Notes under the pieces: model-generated
What the model saw: the letters and a program-made list of their open reading frames with translations, nothing else
Databases searched by the model: none
What the model was told of the DNA's origin: nothing
Assembly (NCBI RefSeq): GCF_042477335.2
Contig: NC_091246.1
Location: 16,427,001 to 16,491,000 of the forward strand
Length of the DNA: 64,000 nt
Source: Ovis canadensis
Taxonomy: Eukaryota > Chordata > Mammalia > Artiodactyla > Bovidae
Direction of reading: 5' to 3'
Translations under genes and position numbers: made by a program
Shown here: positions 1 to 10,460 of the stretch, piece by piece
How the letters are laid out: each line of letters starts with the position of its first letter
Position numbering within the stretch: the stretch's first letter is position 1

Positions 1-1777
1 ATATGGCTTTTATTTTTCAATTTGTTAATGTGGTGAATTACATTGATTGATTTGTGGATATTGGAGAATCCTTGCATCCCTGGGATAAAGCCCACTTGGT
101 CATGGTGTATGATCTTTTAAATGTGTTGTTGGATTCTGATTGCTAGAATTTTGTTAAGGATTTTTGCATCTATGTTCATCAGTGATATTGGCCTGTAGTT
201 TTCTTTTTTTGTGGCATCTTTGTCACGTTTTGGTATTAGGGTGACGGTGGCCTCATAGAATGAGTTTGGAAGTTTCCCTTCCTCTGCAATTTCCTGGAAG
301 AGTTTGAGTAGGATAGGTGTTAGCTCTTCTCTAAATTTTTGGTAGAATCCAGCTGTGAAGCCGTCTGGACCTGGGCTTTTGTTTGCTGGAAGATTTCTGA
401 TTACAGTTTCAATTTACATGCTTATGATGGGTCTATTAAGTTTTCCTGTTTCTTCCTAGTTCAGTTTTGGAAAGTTGTACTTTTCCAAGAATTTGTCCAT
501 TCCTTCCACGTTGTCCATTTTATTGGCATATAATTGCTGATAGTAGTCTTTTATAATCCTTTGTATTTCTGTGTTGTCTGTTGTGATCTCTCCATTTTCA
601 TTTCTAATTTTATTGATTTGATTTTTCTCTCTTTGTTTCTTGATGAGTCTGGCTAATGGTTTGTCAGTTTTATTTATCCTTTCAAAGAACCAGCTTTTGG
701 CTTTGTTGATTTTTGCTATGATCTCTTTTGTTTCTTTTGCATTTATTTCTGCCCTAATTTTTAAGATTTCTTTCCTTCTACTAACCCTGGGGTTCTCCAT
801 TTCTTCCTTTTCTAGTTGCTTTAGGTGTAGAGTTAGGTTATTTGACTTTTTTCTTGTATCTTGAGGTATTCCTGTATTGCTATGAACTTTCCCCTTAGCA
901 CTGCTTTTATAGTGTCCCACAGGTTTTGGGTTGTTGTGTTTTCATTTTCATTCATTTCTATGCATATTTTGATTCCTTTTTTGATTTCTTTTGTGATTTG
1001 TTGGTTATTCAGAAGCGTGTTTTTCAGCCTCCATATGTTGGAATTTTTAATAGTTTTTCTCTTGTAATTGACATCTAATCTTAATGCATTATGGACAGAA
1101 AAGATGCTTGGAATGATTTCGATTTTTTTAAATTTATCAAGGGTAGATTTATGGCCCAGGATGTGATCTATCCTGGAGAAGGTTCCGTGAGCACTTGAGA
1201 AAAAGATGAAATTCATTGTTTTAGGGTGAAGTGTCCTATAGATATCAATTAGGTCTAATTGGTCTATTGTATCATTTAAAGTTTGTGTTTCTTTGTTAAT
1301 TTTATGTTTAGTTGATCTGTCCATAGGTATGAGTGGGGTATTAAAGTCTCCCACTATTATTGTGCTATTGTTAATTTCCCCTTTCATACTTGTTAGCATT
1401 TGTCTTACATATTGCGGTGCTCCTATGTTGGGTGCATATATATTTATAATTGTTATATCTTCTTCTTGGATTGATCCTTTGATCCTTATGTAGTGGCCTT
1501 CTTTGTCTCTTTTCACAGCCTTTGTTTTAAAGTCTATTTTATCTGATATGAGTATAGCTACTCCTGCTTTCTTTTGGTTTCTATTTGCGTGGAATATCTT
1601 TTTCCAGCCCTTCACTTTCAGTCTGTATGTATCCCTTGTTTTGAGGTGGGTCTCTTGTAGACAACATATGTGGGGGTCTTGTTTTTGTATCCATTCAGCC
1701 AGTCTTTGTCTTTTGGTTGGGGCATTCAACCCATTTACGTTTAAGGTAATTATTGATAAGTATGATCCCATTGCCAT
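1..1777 (-). pseudogene. L1 ORF2 remnant: endonuclease and start of reverse transcriptase
   Basis: ORF2p nicks target DNA and reverse transcribes L1 RNA. The frame opens at 1777 and reads 314 codons to 833, where it shifts; it continues in another frame from about 920 to 456 and then decays. The first 240 or so residues are the apurinic-type endonuclease. Expected catalytic positions are visible: N13, E42 (CCLQETHL), Y114 (INIYAPN), D144 and N146 (VGDFNTPL), D204 (RIDHILG) and H229. The aspartate normally just before that histidine is valine (SVH at 227-229). The segment at 456-920 is the linker before the reverse transcriptase domain. The copy is inactive both through the frameshift and the active-site change. 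Confidence 0.92.
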
Positions 1778-1782
1778 TTACT

Positions 1783-2741
1783 TTATTGTTTTGGGTTTGG
1801 GTTTATACACCCTTTTTGTGTTTCCTGGATACAAACACAAGAATGGAGAGCTGGTTTGGTGGTGCTGAATTCTCTCAGCTTTTGCTTGTCTGTAAAGCTT
1901 TTGATTTCTCCTTCATATTTGAATGAGGTCCTTGCTGAGTAGAGTAATCTGGGCTGTAGGTTATTTTCTTTCATCACTTTAAGTATGTCTTGCCATTCCC
2001 TCCTGGCCTGAAGAGTTTCTATTGAAAGATCAGCTGTTATCCTTATGGAAATCCCCTTGTGTGTTGTTTGTTGTTTTTCCCTTGCTGCTTTTAATATTTG
2101 TTCTTTGTGTTTGATCTTTGTTAATTTGATTAATATGTGTCTTGGGGTGTTTTGCCTTGGGTTTATCCTGTTTGGGACTCTGGGTTTCTTGGACTTGGGT
2201 GATTATTTCCTTCCCCATTTTAGGGAAGTTTTCAACTATTATCTCCTCAAGTATTTTCTCATGGTCTTTCTTTTTGTCTTCTTCTTCTGGGACTCCTATA
2301 ATTCGAATGTTGGAGCATTTCATATTGTCCTGGAGGTCTCTGAGATTGTCCTTATTTCTTTTAATTCATTTTTCTTTTTTCCTCTCTGATTCATTTATTT
2401 CTGCCATTCTATCTTCTATTTCACTAATCCTATCTTCTGCCTCTTATTCTACTATTTGTTGCCTCCAGACTGTTTTTGATCTTATTTATTGCATTATTCA
2501 TTATATATTGACTCTTTTTTATTTCTTCTAGGTCCTTGTTAAACTTTTCTTGCATCTTCTCAATCCTTGTCTCCAGGCTATTTATCTGTGATTCCATTTT
2601 GATTTCAAGATTTTGGATCATTTTCACTATCATTATTTGGAATTCTTTATCAGGTAGATTCCCTATCTCTTCCTCTTTGGTTTGGTTTGGTGGGCATTTA
2701 TCTTGTTCCTTTACCTGCTGGGTATTCCTCTGTCTCTTCAT
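1783..2741 (-). pseudogene. L1 ORF1 remnant (RNA-binding chaperone)
   Basis: ORF1p is the trimeric RNA-binding protein that packages L1 RNA in the cytoplasm. The coding sequence starts at 2741 (MKRQRNTQQVKEQ) and survives in three reading blocks, 2741-2430, 2323-2030 and 1977-1783, so at least two frameshifts or stops separate them. The first block has the expected coiled coil over roughly residues 25-95 (regular leucine, isoleucine and methionine spacing with many Lys and Glu). The second contains the RRM-region signature NIRIIGVPEEED. The third is the C-terminal domain, with LQPRLLYSA and KLREFSTTKPAL. No intact protein can be made from it. Confidence 0.9.
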
Positions 2742-3478
2742 CTTGGTTATATTGTTGCACTTGGGGTGGCCTTTCTGTATTCTGGCAGTTTGTGGAGTTC
2801 TCTTTATTATGGAGTTTCCTCGCTGTGGGTGGGGTTGTATCAGTGGCTTGTCAAGGTTTCTTGGTTAGGGAAGCTTGTGTTGGAGTTCTGGTGGCTGGAG
2901 CCGGATTTCTTCTCTCTGGAGTGCAATGAAGTGTCCAGTAATAAGTTATGAGATGTCAATAGATTTGGAGTAACTTTGAGCTGCCCGTATATTGAAGCTC
3001 AGGGGTGTGCTCCTGTGTTGCTGAAGAATTTGCATGGTATGTCTTGCTCTGGAACTTGTTGGCCCTTGGGTGGTGCTCGGTTTCAGTGTAGGTAGGGAGG
3101 CATTTGATGACCTCCTATCGATTAATCTTCCCTGGATTCAGGAGTTCTCTGATGTTCTCAGGATTTGGACTTAAGCCTCCTGCTTCTGGTTTTCAGTTGT
3201 ATTTTTACAGTAGCCTCAAGACTTCTCCATCTATATAGCACCGATGATAAAACATCTAGGTTAGAGATGAAAAGTTTCTCCACATTGAGGGACACCCAGA
3301 GAGGTTCACTGTCTTTGAAGACAATGATCTGCTGTTCTGGGTGCCTGATGTCCTCTACCAGCATTCAGAAGTTTTTTTGTGAGGTTTACTCAGCACTGAA
3401 ATGTTCTTTTGATGAATTTGTGAGGGAGAAAGTGGTCTCCCCATCCTATTCCTCCACCATCTTAGGACCGCCCCCTCT
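2742..3478 (-). promoter_or_regulatory. L1 5' leader (5' UTR, expected internal promoter)
   Basis: This is the stretch between the L1 5' end and the ORF1 start codon at 2741. In L1 elements this leader carries the internal RNA polymerase II promoter; that role is inferred from the family and no individual promoter element was identified. It is not GC-rich, unlike the human L1 leader. The open frames seen on either strand here, including a 168-codon one on the plus strand at 3165-3671 that runs out of the L1, look like chance frames. Confidence 0.5.
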
Positions 3479-3587
3479 CAAATTTGCCCATTCTCTTTCT
3501 CTGGATCAAACACCCTCTGTTCTTTTCCCATCTCTCTCGAGCAATGGTTCTTCAAGTGCTGTATCTCTGGTGTGCATATTAAAGCAG

Positions 3588-3735
3588 CGACTCTTCAAGG
3601 GTGGTCGCCAGACCAGCAGCAACAGCCCCTTCAGGGGAGTTGTCAGGAAGGTCAGCTTCTGGGCTCTGTAGCAGACCAACTGCGTCCCAATTTTAGAATC
3701 TTTTTGAGAACATTCTGGTATTGCCGTGAGAAACT
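3588..3735 (+). repeat. hAT-type (MER5A-like) DNA transposon relic
   Basis: The stretch containing GGTGGTCGCCAGACCAGCAG, followed by a degraded interior, resembles the start of the mammal-wide MER5A non-autonomous hAT family. Terminal repeats could not be paired with confidence. The rest of the stretch up to 3855 is unassigned. Confidence 0.4.
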
Positions 3736-3855
3736 CACTTTTGAAGTTGTGTCTTGGTTGAACTATTTCTTTAAAACCAGGCAGAATCTTCCGGAAGGTC
3801 CTGGTTGCAGCAGTCCTCTGTCAGCACATCACCTTCACTTGGAGAGTTCTAACTA

Positions 3856-4184
3856 GTCCAAGGGACTCTTAAAAGTCTTCTTACCCACTACATTTGGAAA
3901 ACATCAATTCTTTGATGCTCAGCCAAAGAATGCTCATGGTCCAACTCTCACATCCATATATGACAACTGGAAAAACCATAGCTTTGACTATATAGACTTT
4001 TGTTGGCAAAGTGATGTCTCTGCTTTTTAATACACTGCCTAGGTTTGTCATAGCTTTCTTCCAAGGACCAAGTGTCTTTTAATTTTGTGGCTGCAGTCAC
4101 TGTCTCTAGTGATTTTGGAGTGCAATAAAATAAAGCCTGTTACTCTTTCCATTTTCCCTCCATCTAGTAGCCATGAAGTGATGG
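3856..4184 (-). mobile_element. BovB (RTE) LINE fragment
   Basis: Antisense piece of the 3' half of BovB. It aligns by eye with the matching part of the better BovB copy at 10461-12235, for instance at the segments reading CCAACTCTCACATCCATA and AAACCATAGC. It has several internal gaps and lacks the 3' ACTGA-repeat tail, so it is truncated at both ends. No open frame of useful length remains. Confidence 0.9.
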
Positions 4185-4550
4185 CCCTACCTGTTACCAG
4201 ATTTGTAAACAATCCCAAATATGGTAACTCTCTGCCCAGTGAAGGTCCTGAAGCTCACAGCTCTGTCTCACTCAGTCATAGAGCCAGCCCTTTGCAGAGC
4301 TGGCCCTTTGACAGAGGCTTCTTCCCCATCAGGAGATGGGTCTGATACATGTCTTACTGTCATTATCATCACCTCTTTTAACAGGGGAGCTGGGCCTGGA
4401 CTGTGTGCTAGCTCAGACCTTACCTGCCTTGGTTTCCCAGTGATGCTCCATTTCGCCTAATACTGGAGTTGGATCTTGGCTAGAACACTTGTTCAGTAGA
4501 AAGCTAATGTGAGCTATGCATGCAAGCCGCATTGGAAAAAGTTAAAAGGT
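4185..4550. other. No gene seen; single-copy or unrecognised DNA
   Basis: Plain mixed-composition sequence between a BovB fragment and a CHR SINE. The short open frames on the plus strand here overlap one another in different frames and look accidental. Confidence 0.5.
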
Positions 4551-4710
4551 GGGAATTTCCTGGTGGTCCAGTGGTCCATACTTCCACAGCAGGGGGCATG
4601 TTCAATTCCTGGTTGGGGAACTAGGACCCTGCATGCCATGTGGTGTAACCAAAAAGAAAAAAAAAAAAAAACAAAGGAAAAAAGCCCAACAACAACAACA
4701 AAAAGAAAAA
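4551..4710 (+). mobile_element. CHR-2-type tRNA-Glu-derived SINE
   Basis: Begins with GGGAATTTCCTGGTGGTCCA, the typical head of cetartiodactyl CHR SINEs, followed by a degraded B-box region (TTCAATTCCTGG) and an A-rich tail from about 4650. CHR SINEs predate the ruminant-specific Bov families. The body is diverged but complete in outline. Confidence 0.85.
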
Positions 4711-5149
4711 GGTAAGAAACAAATAGATGAAATTAATCTTAATGATATACTTTATTTAACTCAATATAACCAAAGTATTATCATGTCAACATGAAGGCAA
4801 TATAATAAAGAATATTAACGAGCTATTCAACTAATTTTTTTTCATACTAAATCTTTCAAATCCCAAGCAAATTGGACACTTATGACACTTATGACTTGTA
4901 CAATCATGACTTATCTTGACAGTCCAGCCACACTTCACTTGTTCAATAGCTGCATGTATCTGTGGCCATCATGTTGGATGATACACACCCTGACCCCACA
5001 CTGGTTAATTTGGACATTGTTGCAGCCTAGAAGGAGAACCTGGAGTGAGGGAGAGTTCAGTCTCTGGGCATTTCTGATGGGTGGTCACTGTTCACCAGTC
5101 CAGGGCCCACCTTCCTCTGGAGACTGGAATCAACCTGCAAAGAACATTA
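4711..5149. other. No gene seen
   Basis: AT-rich at first and then of average composition. No repeat family recognised with confidence, and no open frame with recognisable protein motifs. Confidence 0.5.
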
Positions 5150-5372
5150 ATTATAGTTTATCCTGGGCCAGACTGCTGTGTGCTAAGAGCTTTGCAAGCA
5201 TTATCTCATTCTATCCTCAGGACAATCTGAAGGTTCTTTTTATTTCCTCTGGGGAATAAGAGGTTATGTGAGTTGCCTAAGGTCAGAGAGTTGCTAAGTG
5301 GCAGTGCCAGGATTCAGAACCAGTTCTGTCTGACTGTGGAGTTTGCACTCCTACATGATGTACTGTATCCCC
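5150..5372 (-). repeat. MIR SINE
   Basis: Old mammal-wide SINE read in reverse. The diagnostic core survives as a tract meaning lose-lag: GTGCTAAGAGCTTTGCA, then GTTGCCTAAGGTCAGAGAG and GCCAGGATTCAGAACCAG. Divergence is typical of its age. Confidence 0.75.
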
Positions 5373-6684
5373 TCTCTTTCTCCCCACCCTCGCCCCCGCC
5401 CTGTGGACCTCGGGACTGGATGGCTGCCCTCTTTCTCTCTCAGAACCCGCCCAGCAGCCCAGTCTGTGCCTTTCTTCCATGGCCTTTCCTGCTTATTCAC
5501 CTGGCCCGACTCACTCGGCATGAATATCCAGGCATGTTCTGTAGACAAGCTTCTCTGGCACGGGGTCCCAGGAAAAACAGACCTATAGGGCAATCCGTGT
5601 GACACATTACTCTCTCCTCCGTTTGGAAAGCTGGTGAGCCCTGAGTTCCTGGCAGGCTTGCTTGCAGTTAATGAACTCAGGAATATGGAATTAGAAAACA
5701 CCCTGAGCTTGTTGCTTGGCTAATGGAGACATATTGCATGTCTCAGGAGCTTGTCTCAGGTCTCTGGGGACCTGGAGCCTCTCGTGTTAAACAGCTGCTT
5801 TAGCACATTGTCTGCCCTGGGAGCGGGTGCAGTGAAGAGCTCTTATGAGGAATCCTTGGGGACTGGAGGAATGTTTGCTATGAGATGGATTTTTCTGGGT
5901 GCAAACACTCCCTATTGGTCTGGTTTTCTCCTGGGAGGAAAGAAGGATTGGACTGAGTGCACTGAGGATGCAGACAGCAATGAATGGCTTACTGACCTTC
6001 ATGACCTCTGTGGGCATTCAACCTGATGGGACATTCAGCTGTGTCCTAAGGGCATTTTGTCCACACCAGGGGTATAAAATACAATCTCCATTCTGAGCTA
6101 GCTCACTTTGTTCTCAGGGAGCAGAAGGGGCCTAGGACTGTACCAAGTCTCTGAATACAGGAAGCACATGCATCAAAGCATCATGCTTGACCTTTGGGGC
6201 CAGACTGACAAGATGCTGTGTGTTCTGAGTCATTTTATCCACTTCTAAGATCAGGATTCCACTTTTGAGGAATTTCTGGGTACATGAAGGTAACAAGCAC
6301 ATTTTTGGTTCATAGAGGACCTTTGATGTATGCTAGTGTTCATTCTTTTAATAAGGTGAAGCCAGGGAAATGCAGAGAAAGGCATGATTAATTCCAAGAG
6401 AGAGAAATCAGAAAAAGTTTCATGGAGGAGGTAGGTTTGGGGCTTGACTTTGACAAACGAAGAGTTAAAGATATGGAAACAGGAATTTCAGGTGGATGTG
6501 TTTGGGGAGAAGCCTCCAGGTTGTCCCACTAGACATGATCTCTGGGTTTACACATTCACCATCTCACCATCTTCCCAGTTTCTGATCTTCTCCTGATTTG
6601 CTTGAGTCTGAATTAGATCTTAATCCATGTGCTTCCATAACCAGGATGTGTTTCTCTATCTGGCACTTGCTGAGTTTTGTTGAT
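5373..6684. other. No gene seen; partly ancient repeat
   Basis: Overlapping open frames on both strands at 5273-5701 (up to 116 codons) share no recognisable motif and read as chance frames in locally GC-rich sequence. Around 6340-6500 there is weak resemblance to an unresolved mammal-wide repeat family also seen at 21475-22345 and 56490-57650. The remainder is unassigned. Confidence 0.4.
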
Positions 6685-7138
6685 TGTGGGTATACTGGAT
6701 TGAATAATGTTCCTTCAAAATTTGTGTCCACTCGGATCCTCAGAATATGACTTTATTAGGAAATAGGTTTTGGTAGATCTAATTAAGGTCAAAGGATGGG
6801 CCTGAAATCCATTGACTGGTGTCCTTGTAAGAAAGGCATAGGAAGACCCAGGGAGAAGAAGGTGATGCAAAGATGCCCAGGAAAGAAGCCAGGTGAGGAG
6901 AGAGGCAGAGGTTGGAGTGATAGAGCAACAAGGGACATCAAGGATTGCTGGTAGCCACTGGAAGCTAGGAAAAAGCAAGGAAGGATTCTTTCTTTAGAGC
7001 CTTCAGAGAGAGCATGACCCCATCAACACCTTGATTTTGGATGTCTAGCATCCAGAACTACAAGAGAATATATTTCTGTTGTCTTAAGCCATCTAGTATG
7101 TGGAGATTTCTTATGGCAGCTCTAGGAAATTAAGAATA
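6685..7138 (+). mobile_element. Solitary MaLR-type LTR (MLT1/MST-like)
   Basis: Order of features matches an ERVL-MaLR LTR: an opening with TGGATTGAATAATGTTCC, then TGACTTTATTAGGAAATAGG, then GGTGTCCTTGTAAGAAAGG, and near the 3' end CTAGCATCCAGAACTACAAG and CTGTTGTCTTAAGCCATC. No internal retroviral genes flank it, so it is a solitary LTR left by recombination or an isolated relic. A second such LTR lies at 53482-53885. Confidence 0.7.
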
Positions 7139-7154
7139 CAGTGGCAATGGTTCT

Positions 7155-7262
7155 TTCTCTATTAGACTGTGAGTTTCCTTATATGGTTGTGATTTCCGTG
7201 TCCAGTACAGTTCCTCTCCTGGAGTAGATGTTCAATATCTGCTTGTTGAGTGAATGAATGAA
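7155..7262 (+). repeat. L2 LINE 3' end
   Basis: The sequence runs from a segment resembling gain-of-stop L2 tails (ACTGTGAGTTTCCTTATATG) to TTGTTGAGTGAATGAATGAA, the typical L2 3' terminus with its TGAA repeats. Confidence 0.6.
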
Positions 7263-7623
7263 TAGCACTTGGCCATTTAAAGCCTGATCATTCTGTGTGG
7301 CATAATTTTCACTCTCCCTTACCCCCAGCATATCTAGAGTACTCTGTATATCAATTATGTGACATTTTAATAGTTTGATTTGTGTCTAGGTTCCATTTCT
7401 GTCTCTACAATTGTACTTTCTCAAGGGTACATTTGGATCCTGCCATATGGTCTAATGTGGTGTCCAGCACTGGGCTGGGATAGATCCTGTACAGTCCAGG
7501 CCTCCGCAGCCTCAGAGAAGAGTTCTAGAGATGATCAGAAATGGACAAGCTTCAGCTGTCACCTTCAAAGTGGACAAAATAATATTCTACTTCCAGGACT
7601 ATAGTACTAAATGAGGGAACTAC
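7263..7623. other. No gene seen
   Basis: Mixed-composition single-copy or unrecognised sequence between an L2 end and a BOV-A2. The 74-codon frame here has no recognisable motif. Confidence 0.5.
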
Positions 7624-7632
7624 CACAAGTAC

Positions 7633-7910
7633 CAGAGAAGGCGATGGCACCCCACTCCAGTACTCTCGCTTGGAAAATCCCATGGATGGAGGAGCCTGGT
7701 AGGCTGCAGTCCATGGGGTTGCTAAGAGTTGGATACGACTGAGCATCTTCATATTCACTTTTCACTTTCATGCATTGGAGAAGGAAATGGCAACCCACTC
7801 CAGTGTTCTTGCCTGGAGAATCCCAGGGATGGGGGAGCCTGGTGGGCTGCTGTCTATGGGGTTGCACAGAGTCAGACATGACTGAAGCGACTTAGCAGCA
7901 GTAGCAGCAG
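7633..7910 (+). mobile_element. BOV-A2 SINE with target-site duplication
   Basis: Two Bov-A units in tandem. Unit 1 starts AGAGAAGGCGATGGCACCCC and ends with an ACTTTTCACTTTC linker; unit 2 starts GGAGAAGGAAATGGCAACCC and ends in GACTTAGCAGCAG with an AGC-type tail. The 9-bp repeat CACAAGTAC flanks it at 7624-7632 and 7911-7919. BOV-A2 has no coding capacity and is thought to use BovB enzymes. Confidence 0.95.
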
Positions 7911-7919
7911 CACAAGTAC

Positions 7920-9207
7920 GCGAAGGTGCTTGTTAAGCAGTGTGTATTGTAAAGACAGTTTGAGTCAAATCTGGTTCCCCCTAAGATCCAGACATGGCTG
8001 GTTGGTTTGGAAGTCTGATGGGATAGACTCATCTTTGTTTTATGAACCAGCATAAGCGCCTTCATTCTACAGTTACACATGGTTATTCCCATACCAAAGC
8101 TTTGAATGTATAGATAAGGATGGGTCTACCCACCTTCACCCATGGTATCTGCCATTCAGAATTCTCCCCTGGTCTAGCCCTCTGTAGATTCCTATTTGAA
8201 CTCCAGAGAAAGAGGGAGCTACAAATAAGCATTAGTGCAGCACTACACTTGTCACAATACTTTTCCTTACAAAGGAACTTGTAAGACTTTCCCTCCACTT
8301 CAGCACAAAGATAGGTTGACTTAAGCACATTAAAGACAGAATGAAGCAAAGCGCTGCTTTGGCATCTTAGAACTGTAGCACGTTAGTTGTATTTTTGGAG
8401 GGTCCATGGGAGCTGTTTCAAAGGTGTGCCCTAGCAACTGTGTTGGGGTGCCTTTACACAGCACTGAAGGTGATGGACATTGGGAACGAGTTCTGGACCA
8501 GGAAGGGAGGACAACGTAGGTGATGAGAGCAGGCAGAAGGAGGAAGTGAGCACACGTGAGACTGCTCTTAGAGGCCTCCTGGGAATCAATGGGGGAATGA
8601 TGAGGATGATGCTAGAGTCCAAATAGAGTCAGACCTGCTTAAATACTGTCTTAATGAGAATCCGTATCTATCTCCCAGGCTAGTTTGTCCTGGAAACACA
8701 TAGGCTACATTGAAAACAGGAGCCTGGCAATGCCATCGAGCCTGAATTTATTTGTAGGAGTGAATGGAATGAAGAAAAGGATACATATGAGGAGGAAGTT
8801 TTGAGTAGAAGTTTCAAAAGAAAATAAGAGAGATAACATTGGGTCTTGTCATTTGTACATCTATGTGCACTGGGTCTGGACTCTGTGGGAGAGACCTGTT
8901 CTTCCCGTTTGTGCATAGAATTCAGCAAGGTCTTAATGCATTAAAGACTAAAGGAAAACTTTTGGCACCTCTGAGGATGACAGCTTTGGATGTCATCCCT
9001 TGGTGTCACCACCCTGGAATAACCATTATTCACCCACAGAACAGTAGGAAAGTACTAGAAGGACCTGATGCCCAGTGATAGCTCCAGAGTTTCCATCTTT
9101 TATACATAATCTCCAGTGTGGCTTAGTCATATCAGCATCTTGGTACTGTGACCCAGTGAAATGTCATAGTATTTGGATGACTCTTGAGACAAAAATGGAG
9201 GTTGGTA
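7920..9207. other. No gene seen; single-copy or unrecognised DNA
   Basis: About 1.3 kb with no recognisable repeat and only short open frames on either strand, none with a motif. It is among the cleaner single-copy stretches in the left third of the window. Confidence 0.5.
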
Positions 9208-9416
9208 CGTGTGTCCCCAGTCATCTCTGACTCCTTGTGATCCCATGGACTGTAGCCTGCTAGGCTCCTCTGTCCATGAGATTTCCTAGGCAAGAACTAG
9301 AGTGGGTTGCCCTTTCCTCCTCCAGGGGATCTTGCTGACCTAGGGACTGAACCTGCGTCTCCCACGCCCCCTGCATTGGAGGCAGATTGTTTACCACTTG
9401 AGCCAGTAGGGAAGTC
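9208..9416 (-). mobile_element. Bov-tA SINE
   Basis: Antisense: the Bov-A part comes first on the plus strand (CCCATGGACTGTAGCCTGC, then TTTCCTCCTCCAGGGGATC) and the tRNA-Glu-like head last, at about 9335-9416, with its B-box region near GGGACTGAACCTGCGTCTC. Moderately diverged. Confidence 0.9.
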
Positions 9417-10460
9417 TGAAGCAGGTACAGGGAGAGACAATTTCAACATCTTTCATTTAGAGTTAACATTTAACAGATGAGATGGTTTTGTTATCATAGA
9501 TCAGTAGTGGATTTAAGAAACAGTTGCTTCTAAGAGAAAGAATACCTGCCAATCAATCCTTCCAAAACCAATGTCACTGTTTAGAAAGATAAGTCAATTT
9601 TAAACTTATTTATGGTGAATAATCCTATTTAAAAACTGGGTCAGTCATTAGGTTATAGACATTTTTCAGTTATTTTCTCTTATGTGCCAGGAAGTTGTTT
9701 AAAACTCTTTATAGATTCATGCATACCAGAGTATATATATGTGTGTGTGTGTGTGTGTATCTATGTATACATGGCTAATGGGAGCATTCCATGTGCTTTG
9801 GATTTTTCCTTGTATGTAGATCTCATAGTTTTGATGCTCCTCCTCCTGTTCCTGTTAATTTATTTTTTTCAAATGGGTTTTGGGGTGATGAAATTGATCT
9901 TCATCGAAGGGCAGGGATTCTACTCATTGCTGACCTGTTACATTTTAAGAATAGTCCTGAAGGTACATTTTAAGAATAGGTCTAATGTAAACTAATTACA
10001 TTATGTAGTTTCTTCTTTGTGTAGATTAAAGTGTGAAAGTCTTCCCTGGTTTCAGCAGCAGGAATAGAGGAGGTTCCTTACTTATTTTGGGGTGTATCTG
10101 ATTTGATTCTGCTTTGTGAACAAAGTGAATCTTCTGACTTGCTAATCTTGTTTCCTTTTTAGCATTGGTTGCTAGGAAGCTCAGAGTCAAAATTTGTTTT
10201 TATTTCTATTGTGTTATATAGGATTTACTGTCTTGCATTTGATAAACTAGCTTTACCCTTGAGCCTACTATCCTTATTTCTTTGATGTCTTCTCAAATGA
10301 TTTATCTTTAGTTCAGTTTATTTGACAGTCCTATATTCATCTTTATAAGCTACCATAAGTACCTTTTTGGAGTCAGGCAGAGTTATAAATACGCACGTAT
10401 TACAATATTGTTTTTTGACTTATGGATGGAGGAAAAGGCAAGGATTTAGAATCTTGGCAT
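9417..10460. other. AT-rich stretch without a gene
   Basis: AT-rich and mostly unassigned. It contains a TG dinucleotide run at 9739-9759. The 103-codon plus-strand frame at 9684-9995 passes straight through that microsatellite and is best read as chance. Confidence 0.5.
9731..9770. repeat. TG/TA microsatellite
   Basis: A TATATA segment, then about ten TG units, then TATCTATGTATAC. A simple repeat of the kind that is often polymorphic in length. Confidence 0.85.

Larger units (their letters stand above)
1..3478 (-). mobile_element. Bovine-type L1 LINE, antisense, 5' end present, 3' part outside window
   Basis: On the minus strand the order is a 5' leader, ORF1, a short spacer and ORF2, the standard L1 layout. 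The 5' end is placed near 3478, where the characteristic start (GGTCCTAAGATGGTGG on the minus strand) lies next to unrelated DNA. The left edge of the window cuts the element inside the reverse transcriptase part of ORF2. Bases 1 to about 404 match the second L1 at 32327-32728 closely and in the same orientation. Both ORFs are broken by frameshifts, so this is a dead copy that was probably full length when it inserted. Confidence 0.95.

Noticed and set aside
3165..3671. 168-codon plus-strand open frame
   Set aside because: It runs antisense through the L1 5' leader and out into unrelated flanking DNA, so it is not a conserved coding unit.
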